Assembly: GCA_004028495.1 (NCBI GenBank)
Contig: MTKS01000029.1
Location: 1-11,303, forward strand
Direction of reading: 5' to 3'
Length of the DNA stretch: 11,303 bases
Source of the DNA: Candidatus Electrothrix marina
GTDB taxonomy: Bacteria > Desulfobacterota > Desulfobulbia > Desulfobulbales > Desulfobulbaceae
Notes under the pieces: generated by a model
Told to the model about the DNA's origin: nothing
The model's input: only the letters and a program-made list of their open reading frames with translations
The model's database searches: none
Part shown: piece after piece, positions 1 to 5,659 of the stretch
Layout of the letters: each line of letters begins with the position of its first letter
Position numbering within the stretch: position 1 is the stretch's first letter
Program-made: the position numbers and the translations under genes

Positions 1-1
1 G

Positions 2-481
2 GCATGTTGGCGACCGGGAAGAGGGGAGGTTGCGACGGAGGTGGCTGAAATTTTCACGGCAGCAGGTATCAGCTGTCGGGCAGTCGATGCTATTGAACCG
101 GTTTTGTGGAAAAAACTCTTTGTCAATCTGGGAATAAATGCCGTTACCGCTCTGACCGGCCTTCGTAACGGTCAACTTCTCGATTGGAAGGCCACTCGGC
201 TGTTGATGCAGGATGTTGTCTCGGAGGCAATAGCTGTCGCCGAGGCGCATTTCATCGAGGTTCCTGTTGATATACAGGAGCATGTTAAGCAGGTGGCCAA
301 AGCCACAGCGTCAAATCGTTCATCTATGGGGCAGGATGTTGACAGTCGGCGTCCCACGGAAATTGATGCCATTAACGGCTATATTGTGCGTAAAGCACGG
401 GAGGTCGGGATTGCGGTTCCGGTGAATCAGACCTTGGTACGATTGGTGCAAACTGTACAGGGGCGGTACACCGCTTCTTGA
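2..481 (+). CDS. panE: 2-dehydropantoate 2-reductase (ketopantoate reductase), C-terminal part; 5' end outside window
   Basis: Ketopantoate reductase makes D-pantoate from 2-dehydropantoate with NADPH in the cytoplasm, a step towards pantothenate and coenzyme A. Only the C-terminal, all-helical (ApbA_C) domain is present; the frame is open from base 2, so the N-terminal Rossmann domain lies to the left. The in-frame GTG at 41 is probably an internal valine, since coding similarity seems to run through it. Visible family motifs are WKKLFVNLGINAVTALTG, whose second Lys matches the catalytic Lys of E. coli PanE (K176), and SSMGQDV...RRPTEIDAINGYIV, with the substrate-binding Ser and the catalytic Glu of TEID. 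The C-terminus (GIAVPVN followed by a short helix) is family-typical, so the 3' end looks intact. The TGA stop is 2 bp from the convergent end of bioA. PanE-like paralogues of unknown substrate exist, so the symbol is likely rather than certain. Confidence 0.88.
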   Translation, partial: ACWRPGRGEVATEVAEIFTAAGISCRAVDAIEPVLWKKLFVNLGINAVTALTGLRNGQLLDWKATRLLMQDVVSEAIAVAEAHFIEVPVDIQEHVKQVAKATASNRSSMGQDVDSRRPTEIDAINGYIVRKAREVGIAVPVNQTLVRLVQTVQGRYTAS

Positions 482-483
482 TT

Positions 484-1793
484 TCAGGTGGAAAGGTCAA
501 CAGCCTTGATTAATGCATCAGTGAGCCTGCTCAAGTCCTCGCTGCTGATAGTATAAGGAGGCATCAGATAGATGAGTTTGTTAAAAGGACGAATCCAGAC
601 GCCCTGATCAAGGAAGAATTTCTGTAGAGATGCCATGTCAACCGGGGCTCGCATTTCCAAGACTCCGATGGCGCCGAGACCCGGACATCGGCAACTGACT
701 TCGCGTTTTTTGCCGGTTCAAGCTCACGCCGTAGTTGCTGCTCAATATCTTCTATTTTTTTCTGCCAGTTGCTTTGCAAAAGGAGTTGAACCGAGGCCGC
801 CGCAACTGCGCAGGCCAAGGGATTGCCCATAAAGGTGGGGCCGTGCATGAATAACCCCGGTGGGGCATGGGAAATTATTTGGGCAATCTGATCTGAACAG
901 AGGGTAGCGGCCAAGGTCATATAACCGCCGGTGAGGGCCTTGCCCAGGCAGCATATATCAGGGCTGACCCCGGCATGTTCCGCAGCAAAGAGCTTGCCTG
1001 TTCGCCCGAATCCGGTGGCGATTTCATCAAAGATCAGGAGAACATCATAACGGTCACAGAGCACACGCAGCTCTCGGAGATACTGAGGATGGTAGAACCA
1101 CATTCCGCCCGCCCCTTGGACTGTCGGTTCCAGGATGACCGCAGCGATTTCTTCGTGATGCTCAGCCAATAATCGGCTCATGGGGATTATGTCATCCTGC
1201 TGCCAGTCTTTGTCAAGTTTGCTGAACCGGCATTGCGGGCGGGGAGCAAAGAGTTGCTCAGGCAAGGCCCTGGAAAAAACAGTATGCATCCCGGTGATCG
1301 GATCGCAGACCGACATGGCGTGAAAAGTATCACCGTGATAGCCTCCGCGTACTGTCAGGAATCGCTTTTTTTCCTTCAAGCCTCTGGCCTGCTGGTACTG
1401 AAGGGCCATTTTTAAGGCAACTTCAACAGAGACAGAACCTGAATCACAGAGAAAGACTTTGTCCAGTCCGCTTGGAGTCAGCTCGACCAGCAAGCGGCAG
1501 AGTTCAATTGCCGGTTCATGGGTGAGCCCTCCGAACATGACATGAGCAACCTTGCTTGCCTGTTCGTTGAGTGCGGCATTGAGGACCGGATGGTTATATC
1601 CGTGAATAGCCGCCCACCAAGAGGACATGCCGTCAATGAGTTTTCGTCCGTCCTCTAATGTGATACGAACACCGGCCGCCGATTTGACCGGGTAGACCGG
1701 CAGCGGGTTATGCATGGAGGTGTAGGGATGCCAGATATGTTGTCGGTCAAAGGCCAGTTGCGTGCTTACATTATTTTTCTCTTCGGGAGACAT
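484..1793 (-). CDS. bioA: Adenosylmethionine-8-amino-7-oxononanoate aminotransferase (biotin synthesis), frameshifted near the 3' end
   Basis: BioA is a PLP enzyme that moves an amino group from S-adenosylmethionine to 8-amino-7-oxononanoate (KAPA), giving 7,8-diaminopelargonate for biotin. Landmarks: WHPYTSM (about 21-27), [13 protein letters not shown] (57-69), [14 protein letters not shown] for PLP phosphate (117-130), RGGYHGDT (149-156), [12 protein letters not shown] with the PLP-ring Asp (256-267), [10 protein letters not shown] with catalytic K285, and [13 protein letters not shown] (317-329). The uninterrupted frame is 564-1793 (409 aa), but after about residue 372 it turns to unrelated sequence. 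The -1 frame from there encodes the expected ending, including [31 protein letters not shown] and a final DLST, with its stop at 484-486. Adding one base near 676-680 gives about 436 aa, close to the 429 aa of E. coli BioA. The lost part includes the Arg of WIRPF that contacts substrate in E. coli BioA (R391). As written, the product is probably inactive unless this is a sequencing error. The Shine-Dalgarno sequence is weak. Confidence 0.9.
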
Positions 1794-1848
1794 TTTTTCA
1801 AGAAGCTCTTGGTGGGGATGCGGGGAAGACCATCAGTTGGGAATGCAT

Positions 1849-1891
1849 AAAAAAAGACGAGGGCAGGCTTTTAACAGGTTTACCCTCGTCT
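1849..1891 (-). terminator. Rho-independent terminator after the bactofilin gene
   Basis: Perfect 9-bp inverted repeat AGACGAGGG (1855-1863) / CCCTCGTCT (1883-1891) with a 19-nt loop. On the - strand the stem is followed by seven T (the A run at 1849-1855; the first overlaps the stem). It lies 44 bp past the bactofilin stop and separates the M23-bactofilin operon from bioA, which implies that bioA has its own weak promoter or depends on read-through. Confidence 0.8.
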
Positions 1892-1934
1892 CGATTGGAG
1901 GAGTTCTCTACGGGAGAGCCGCGCAAGACCTCTG

Positions 1935-2423
1935 CTATTTTTTGTCCGACCCGTTTTTGTCGGCAGAGTCTTTGGCTTCGTTATTTGTTTTTTGGGATTG
2001 TGAATTGCCTGCGCCCTGTTTACGAGAGCTGGAATGGATTTCGCCTTCGAGGGAAGCGCCTGACTCGACAGTGAGGTTCTGTGACTTGAGAATGCCGTGT
2101 ATCTCTGAAGTTGCGTGAGCTGTCACGACCTCCGCCATAACATTTCCTTCAACTTTTCCGTGACAGACCAAGGTGGTTACGGTGATATTACCCGTCACCT
2201 GAGCTGTATCGCTGAGTATGAGGTATTCTCCGGTAATGTCTCCCTGTACCGTTCCGTCAAAGCGAGCTTTTCCTTTGAAGCTGATCTCACCTGTGATAAC
2301 CATCTCCTTGGCGAGAACGCTCGCTATGGGGTCTTTCTCGTTTTTCACTGCTCTTCTCTCCTGAGGTGCGCTTATTTCATTTCTGGTCGGCTCGTTTTTT
2401 TCTTCTTTCTTAAATAAGGCCAT
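1935..2423 (-). CDS. Bactofilin (polymer-forming cytoskeletal protein)
   Basis: Bactofilins (Pfam PF04519, formerly DUF583) polymerise without nucleotide into filaments at the inner face of the membrane and recruit peptidoglycan enzymes that shape the cell. The 162-aa protein has a charged, probably disordered N-tail (about 1-33), a central beta-helix domain (about 35-130) built of short repeats with regular Gly and hydrophobic residues (IVITGEISFKG-type rungs such as ARFDGTVQGDITG, KVEGNVMAEVV and ASLEGEIHS), and a polar Ser/Lys/Asn/Asp-rich C-tail. Length and layout are normal for the family. The ATG at 2423 is preceded by GAGGAG at 2435-2440, an 11-nt spacing that is on the long side. It follows the M23 peptidase stop by 25 bp, so the two are probably cotranscribed. 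This pairing is common: in H. pylori the bactofilin CcmA works with M23 peptidases, and elsewhere bactofilins localise LmdC-type M23 proteins. The family is certain; the cellular role here is inferred. Confidence 0.93.
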   Translation of the reverse strand: MALFKKEEKNEPTRNEISAPQERRAVKNEKDPIASVLAKEMVITGEISFKGKARFDGTVQGDITGEYLILSDTAQVTGNITVTTLVCHGKVEGNVMAEVVTAHATSEIHGILKSQNLTVESGASLEGEIHSSSRKQGAGNSQSQKTNNEAKDSADKNGSDKK

Positions 2424-2448
2424 CGGTGCAACGTCTCCTCATCGCCTG

Positions 2449-3522
2449 TTATTCAGGTACGGTAAATGACAGTTTGGCTACTGACAGGTATTTTTTCGGA
2501 TTGACAGGTTCTCCTTTATAGCGAACCTCGTAATGCAGATGAGGGCCTGTGGACCGTCCGGTGTTGCCCATCAGGCCTATCAGCTGTCCGCGTTGGACTT
2601 TCTCGCCTTCTTTAACCAGTCTTTTGCTCATATGTCCGAACACGGTTTCATAGCCGTTGCCATGACGCAGAATCACAAAATTACCAAAACCGTTTTTATC
2701 ATAGGACGAGGTCTTCACTGTTCCGTCTGCGGTGGCCTTGATTTTTTGTCCTGTTTTCCCCTTAAGATCAATACCTGCATGAAATGCAGGGCGATTATTA
2801 AACGGATCGGAGCGACGACCGAACCCGCTGGTCAGTCTTCCCTGCATGGGATAGCCAAGAGGCATCCTTCTGATAGTTTTTATGTATTTATCGCTTCGTG
2901 TCAATAAACTCTCGCTATATTTTTCATCAATAGCTATGAAAGGACCACCGCTGTTCGCTGTATTTTTCTTACCGACCTTCACATCCACCCCGATTCGGCT
3001 CATAACCGACTCGATCATCCGGCTGCGTTCATCAAGGCGTACGGCTGTTTTTTCAAGCAGTTCCTGTTTTTCCTGTTTTTCCTGTTCAAGCTCCGCCAGC
3101 AAGCCTGAAATTTTCAAGGCGATGGATATATCGCCCGAGGCAATTTCTTCTTCATAGCGGCAGATAATCTCCTCTTTTTCTTCCTTGAGATTTTGGACTT
3201 GCGCGTTATATCGGTACTCCTTGGCCTGCCACGCATTTTTTTGCGCTGCAAGTTGTTCTTTCAGGTTCTGTTCAAAATTTTTTGATAATTCTCTGAGTGC
3301 ATCAGCCTGAAGTGTGGTTTTGAGGGCGAGAGAATTTCTTTCCTGAAAAAAGCCGACCCCCAGCCAGGTACCGACAGCCAAGGCTGTCAGAGCGGAGAGG
3401 GTAACAGCGAGAAGTATAGCGACATGATCCCGGCGGACAACAAAGGATAAACCGGCTCCCGTTTCACCGGTGATGACAAGGTGAAGCTGCTTGGGAATCA
3501 TTGAATATGCTATCTTTTTCAT
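2449..3522 (-). CDS. Membrane-anchored M23 (LytM-type) peptidoglycan endopeptidase
   Basis: M23 enzymes are zinc metallopeptidases that cut peptide cross-links in peptidoglycan. The 357-aa protein has a short cytoplasmic N-terminus, one transmembrane helix (about 34-58, VAILLAVTLSALTALAVG), a long Glu/Lys/Gln-rich coiled coil in the periplasm (about 65-175), a linker, and a C-terminal M23 domain (about 225-345). The zinc and catalytic residues are all present: H248 and D252 in HAGID, H297 in FGHMS, and H328 plus H330 in GPHLHYEV, so an active enzyme is expected. The domain opens with the usual LTSGFGRRSDPF. It is the first gene of an operon with the bactofilin, suggesting that the filament positions this hydrolase through the short cytoplasmic tail or membrane helix. 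The ATG at 3522 has no good Shine-Dalgarno sequence; M8 (ATG at 3501) is an alternative start that would leave the anchor intact. Confidence 0.93.
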   Translation of the reverse strand: MKKIAYSMIPKQLHLVITGETGAGLSFVVRRDHVAILLAVTLSALTALAVGTWLGVGFFQERNSLALKTTLQADALRELSKNFEQNLKEQLAAQKNAWQAKEYRYNAQVQNLKEEKEEIICRYEEEIASGDISIALKISGLLAELEQEKQEKQELLEKTAVRLDERSRMIESVMSRIGVDVKVGKKNTANSGGPFIAIDEKYSESLLTRSDKYIKTIRRMPLGYPMQGRLTSGFGRRSDPFNNRPAFHAGIDLKGKTGQKIKATADGTVKTSSYDKNGFGNFVILRHGNGYETVFGHMSKRLVKEGEKVQRGQLIGLMGNTGRSTGPHLHYEVRYKGEPVNPKKYLSVAKLSFTVPE

Positions 3523-3548
3523 GAGATGCGTGTGATTTTATTTTGATG

Positions 3549-3563
3549 ACAAAGTATCTTTGT
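3549..3563. promoter_or_regulatory. 15-bp palindrome in the leader of the M23-bactofilin operon
   Basis: ACAAAG-TAT-CTTTGT is a perfect 6+3+6 inverted repeat, 27-41 bp upstream of the M23 start codon and downstream of the proposed promoter. It could be a repressor site or a small RNA hairpin in the 5' leader. It is short enough to arise by chance, and no known operator was recognised. Confidence 0.3.
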
Positions 3564-3581
3564 GAAAGACGGCTTACTACT

Positions 3582-3625
3582 AACTACTACTGTGTAGTTT
3601 ATACGAAGAGCCTGTCCGGAGGCAA
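3582..3625 (-). promoter_or_regulatory. Candidate sigma70-type promoter of the M23-bactofilin operon with overlapping inverted repeat
   Basis: On the - strand TTGCCT (3620-3625) is followed after 16 bp by TATAAA (3598-3603). The same -35 hexamer and spacer occur at the rpmB promoter in this window. The inverted repeat AACTAC/GTAGTT (3582-3587 and 3594-3599) overlaps the -10 box and the probable start point near 3591, a position suited to a repressor. It would give a leader of about 70 nt. This is inferred from sequence pattern only. Confidence 0.4.
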
Positions 3626-3688
3626 CTCAAAAAAGGAAAAACTTTGGGCGACAACGAAATTATTTTGTGCCCCTGTTCATAACATGAG

Positions 3689-3712
3689 TTGATCTGTAGG
3701 ATTACAGATCAA
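3689..3712. repeat. Perfect 10-bp stem-loop across the 3' end of the 84-aa gene
   Basis: TTGATCTGTA-GGAT-TACAGATCAA is a perfect 10-bp inverted repeat with a 4-nt loop. It overlaps the last two codons and the TAA stop (3702-3704) of the 84-aa gene. Neither side carries a T run, so it is not a canonical intrinsic terminator. It may act as a 3'-end stabilising hairpin or support Rho-dependent ending. Confidence 0.55.
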
Positions 3713-3956
3713 GAACCCATTCCGGTATTCGGTGCAAAATATAATTCGTTACCTGCTCTCTCCCCTTGTCGTCCTTTGTCGGTTTTACATCCTGCACAAC
3801 CTCATTGAAATCAAACCAGCACAGTTCCCTGTCTTCCTTTGAGTATACCGTAAAAATTCGATGATTCGGATCATCAACATCCTCTTCCTCCTGAATCGCT
3901 CCCACTACATTTACAGCTTCTTCAAAAGGAAGAAAGCGAACTTCGTCATTGCTCAC
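3702..3956 (-). CDS. Small acidic protein of unknown function (84 aa)
   Basis: I do not recognise this protein. It is acidic, with a Glu/Asp cluster at about 22-29 (QEEEDVDDPN), no signal peptide, no membrane segment and no Cys pair. The pattern of short hydrophobic stretches (RIFTVYS, LCWFDFNEVV, TNYILHRIPEWVLDL) suggests a small folded alpha/beta cytoplasmic protein. The start is GTG, chosen because AGGAGA sits 5 nt upstream on the - strand, an excellent Shine-Dalgarno position; the ATG 7 nt further in is in another frame. A candidate promoter lies at 4007-4035. It stands alone: rpmB upstream is closed by a terminator, and the M23 operon downstream has its own candidate promoter. The good ribosome site, promoter and 3' hairpin make it a convincing gene despite its size. 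Confidence 0.72.
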   Translation of the reverse strand: MSNDEVRFLPFEEAVNVVGAIQEEEDVDDPNHRIFTVYSKEDRELCWFDFNEVVQDVKPTKDDKGREQVTNYILHRIPEWVLDL

Positions 3957-4006
3957 AATATTCTCCTGTCGGTATATAAAACAATACCTGATGTACTGCT
4001 GAAGAT

Positions 4007-4035
4007 AAAATAAATATTTCAGCCTGATTTTTCAA
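4007..4035 (-). promoter_or_regulatory. Candidate promoter of the 84-aa gene
   Basis: On the - strand TTGAAA (4030-4035, 5 of 6 matches to TTGACA) is followed after 17 bp by TATTTT (4007-4012, 4 of 6). It predicts a start near 4000 and a leader of about 45 nt before the GTG. The region is AT-rich, so the match carries limited weight. Confidence 0.4.
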
Positions 4036-4093
4036 CCTTTAAGAAAGGAAAGAAAAAGAGAGCGGCTGCATTTGTCTCATAGGGTCTCATAAC

Positions 4094-4128
4094 AAAAAAA
4101 GGGCGGAAGAAAAAGTTTCTTCTCGCCC
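4094..4128 (-). terminator. Rho-independent terminator of rpmB
   Basis: Left arm GGGCG plus GAAGAAA (4101-4112) pairs with TTTCTTC, a bulged T, then CGCCC (4116-4128), a 12-bp stem with a 3-nt loop. On the - strand it is followed by seven T (the A run at 4094-4100). It lies 22 bp past the rpmB stop. Confidence 0.85.
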
Positions 4129-4150
4129 TGGAATGTGACCGGTAAGCAAC

Positions 4151-4345
4151 TCAGGCAGGTTTGACAACGGCCCCGGAACGAATGCAACGGGTGCAGACAA
4201 GCAGGCGGGATGTTTGTCCGCCGTCAGTTACAGTTCTGACTTTTTGCAGGTTCGGCAGCCAGCGCCGTTTGGTTTTATTATGGGCATGACTGACATTATT
4301 GCCGGTTACCGGCCCTTTTCCACAGATTTCACATTTACGCGCCAT
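4151..4345 (-). CDS. rpmB: 50S ribosomal protein bL28
   Basis: Ribosomal protein L28, a small basic component of the large subunit that contacts 23S rRNA. The 64-aa sequence matches the family throughout: [20 protein letters not shown], then [14 protein letters not shown] and a C-terminal [14 protein letters not shown]. The pairs C5-x2-C8 and C51-x2-C54 form the zinc ribbon of the C+ version. The ATG at 4345 has AAGGAG about 9-10 nt upstream. The gene is monocistronic here, with its own promoter (4388-4415) and a strong terminator (4094-4128). Its partner rpmG is not adjacent. Confidence 0.97.
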   Translation of the reverse strand: MARKCEICGKGPVTGNNVSHAHNKTKRRWLPNLQKVRTVTDGGQTSRLLVCTRCIRSGAVVKPA

Positions 4346-4387
4346 GATATATATGCTCCTTGCAACGGGTTATTTGTTAAAAGCAAT

Positions 4388-4415
4388 ATTATACATACAG
4401 CTTCAGAAAAGGCAA
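4388..4415 (-). promoter_or_regulatory. rpmB promoter (sigma70-like)
   Basis: On the - strand TTGCCT (4410-4415) is followed after 16 bp by a perfect TATAAT (4388-4393). The predicted start near 4381 gives a leader of about 35 nt containing the AAGGAG ribosome site. Position and hexamers fit a strong housekeeping promoter. Confidence 0.65.
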
Positions 4416-4491
4416 CTTTTTTTCCAAGTTTTAAGCCGTTTTTCAGCTCGACCTGATATACTCCGGCTTACGAAAAAAATGCTGTGAAATG

Positions 4492-4557
4492 GGGAGGGAA
4501 CACCAAGGGTGTCGCCGGCAAGATGGCCGGGGGGATTTACCAGGGTATTACCTTCCC
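4492..4557 (+). other. Possible structured RNA or DNA element: three-way junction in the divergent control region
   Basis: The segment can fold into a closed three-way junction. GGGAGGG (4492-4498) pairs with CCTTCCC (4551-4557) as a 7-bp closing helix with one G-U pair. Inside are two perfect 5-bp hairpins: ACACC/GGTGT (4500-4504 and 4508-4512, loop AAG) and CCGGC/GCCGG (4515-4519 and 4526-4530, loop AAGATG). They are followed by about 20 unpaired nt (4531-4550). It is G-rich in an otherwise AT-rich spacer. If transcribed from an upstream start (TATACT at 4457-4462 is a weak candidate -10), it would be a 5' leader of the signalling operon, where a riboswitch could sit. No known riboswitch core was recognised. 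The promoter at 4553-4581 overlaps its right arm, so it could instead act as DNA. Confidence 0.35.
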
Positions 4558-4581
4558 AATAACAGGCTTATAACATATAAT
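4553..4581 (+). promoter_or_regulatory. Promoter of the GGDEF-kinase-cheR-cheB operon
   Basis: TTCCCA (4553-4558, 4 of 6 matches to TTGACA), a 17-bp spacer and a perfect TATAAT (4576-4581). It predicts a start near 4588 and a leader of about 60 nt to the ATG at 4649. It is the best rightward promoter in the divergent spacer. The right arm of the proposed folded element overlaps its -35 box. Confidence 0.55.
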
Positions 4582-4648
4582 ATGGGTGATATATTCTGTT
4601 TTTCTTAACGTTTTTCAGGAGTTCGGGAATAAATAACAGGGAAGCTGT

Positions 4649-5659
4649 ATGGCGGATACGGTCGATATACTTATTGTTGATGATAAAATAAATAATCTCA
4701 TAGCATTGGAGGATGCGTTCAGTGATATTGATGCGGTTTTTATCAAGGCGACCAGTGGTAACGATGCTCTTCGAGAGGTTTTAAAACACGATTTCGCCTT
4801 GGCGATTCTCGATGTGCAGATGCCGGAAATGGACGGGTATGAACTGGCCCAGCTGATTAGAAACAGAAAACAGACCTCGAAGCTCCCTATCATTTTTCTT
4901 TCCGCTATTTATTCGGACGATTTTCATGTCTTTAAAGGGTATGATTCTGGAGCTGTAGATTTCATCACCAAGCCCTTTTTGCCGGAGATTCTCGCAGGGA
5001 AAATTCGTTTTTTTATAGAGATATATCTTCAGAAGATCAGACTGAAAGAGACCATCCATGAGCTCCAGAGGACCAAGCAGCTGGTTCTGGAACAGAACAG
5101 GCAGCTGAAAAGACTTTCCACTCATGATGATTTGACAGGGCTTTATAATCGGCGTCATCTTGTTGTCTCCCTGGAGCAGGAGTTCAGTCGTTGCCGCCGT
5201 CATGGAACAGAACTTTCTCTTGTCATGCTTGATCTTGATCATTTTAAAAATATCAATGATAATTTCGGGCATGAGTTCGGTGATTATGTGCTGAAAGAAT
5301 TTTCTGCTCTTTTGCGGGAAACCGTTCGTAAATCCGACCTTGTGTTTCGTTTCGGAGGAGAGGAATTCATTGTTCTTTTGCCCCAGACTGCTGCGGACGG
5401 TGCCGCCGGGACGGCAGAAAAAATACGTCAAAAATGTGCGGAACGATTGATTGATGACGGAGAGTATGCTGTGAAAATCACCGTCAGCATCGGGGTGACA
5501 TCCTATAATAAGGAGCTGCACCGAAGCGCGGGCTGTATGATTTCCTTTGCGGATGAGGCGTTGTATAAGGCAAAGGAAGGCGGCAGAAATCGGGTTGTTG
5601 TCTATCAGGGAAAAGGCAGCCGGCGGGAGAAAGAGATCCTTTTAGGAGAAAAAGTATGA
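4649..5659 (+). CDS. Response regulator with GGDEF output (probable diguanylate cyclase)
   Basis: Cytoplasmic response regulator expected to make cyclic di-GMP from two GTP when phosphorylated. It has 336 aa. The REC domain (about 5-125) has the acidic pair D11/D12, phospho-acceptor D55 in LAILDVQMPEMDGYE, S85 and K108 in ITKPF. A helical coiled linker (about 126-157) leads to a GGDEF domain (about 158-322) with DDLTGLYNRR, LDLDHFKNINDNFGH (Mg and GTP binding) and an active-site GGEEF (236-240). RxxD (R227 to D230) lies exactly five residues before GGEEF, so an intact inhibitory I-site for product feedback is predicted. There is no second REC domain, unlike PleD. The ATG has AGGGA 6 nt upstream. 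Its stop overlaps the kinase start (ATGA, 5656-5659), so the kinase is the likely phosphate source, directly or through an unseen Hpt protein. Confidence 0.94.
   Translation: MADTVDILIVDDKINNLIALEDAFSDIDAVFIKATSGNDALREVLKHDFALAILDVQMPEMDGYELAQLIRNRKQTSKLPIIFLSAIYSDDFHVFKGYDSGAVDFITKPFLPEILAGKIRFFIEIYLQKIRLKETIHELQRTKQLVLEQNRQLKRLSTHDDLTGLYNRRHLVVSLEQEFSRCRRHGTELSLVMLDLDHFKNINDNFGHEFGDYVLKEFSALLRETVRKSDLVFRFGGEEFIVLLPQTAADGAAGTAEKIRQKCAERLIDDGEYAVKITVSIGVTSYNKELHRSAGCMISFADEALYKAKEGGRNRVVVYQGKGSRREKEILLGEKV

Noticed and set aside
41..43. GTG as the true start of a short protein
   Set aside because: The frame is open back to base 2, and the protein begins in the middle of the PanE fold, so this is an internal codon of a gene cut by the window edge.
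670..684. Programmed -1 frameshift in bioA
   Set aside because: No X-XXY-YYZ slippery heptamer is present, and BioA is not known to use frameshifting. A simple deletion or sequence error explains it better.
1864..1884. Possible BirA (biotin operon) operator upstream of bioA
   Set aside because: A GGTTTAC-like half-site is present, but the opposite TTGTAAACC half at the required spacing is missing. The bases belong to the loop of the bactofilin terminator.
3689..3712. Hairpin as an intrinsic terminator for the 84-aa gene
   Set aside because: Although perfect, it is not followed by a T run on either strand and it overlaps the coding end. Kept only as a stem-loop.
4492..4557. Known c-di-GMP (GEMM), fluoride, SAM or cobalamin riboswitch
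   Set aside because: The conserved core motifs of these classes, as far as I can recall them, are not found in the segment. Only the generic fold is supported.
4781..5521. 246-aa open frame on the - strand
   Set aside because: It lies fully inside the REC-GGDEF gene, has no domain logic, and is explained as the antisense shadow of a well-supported gene.
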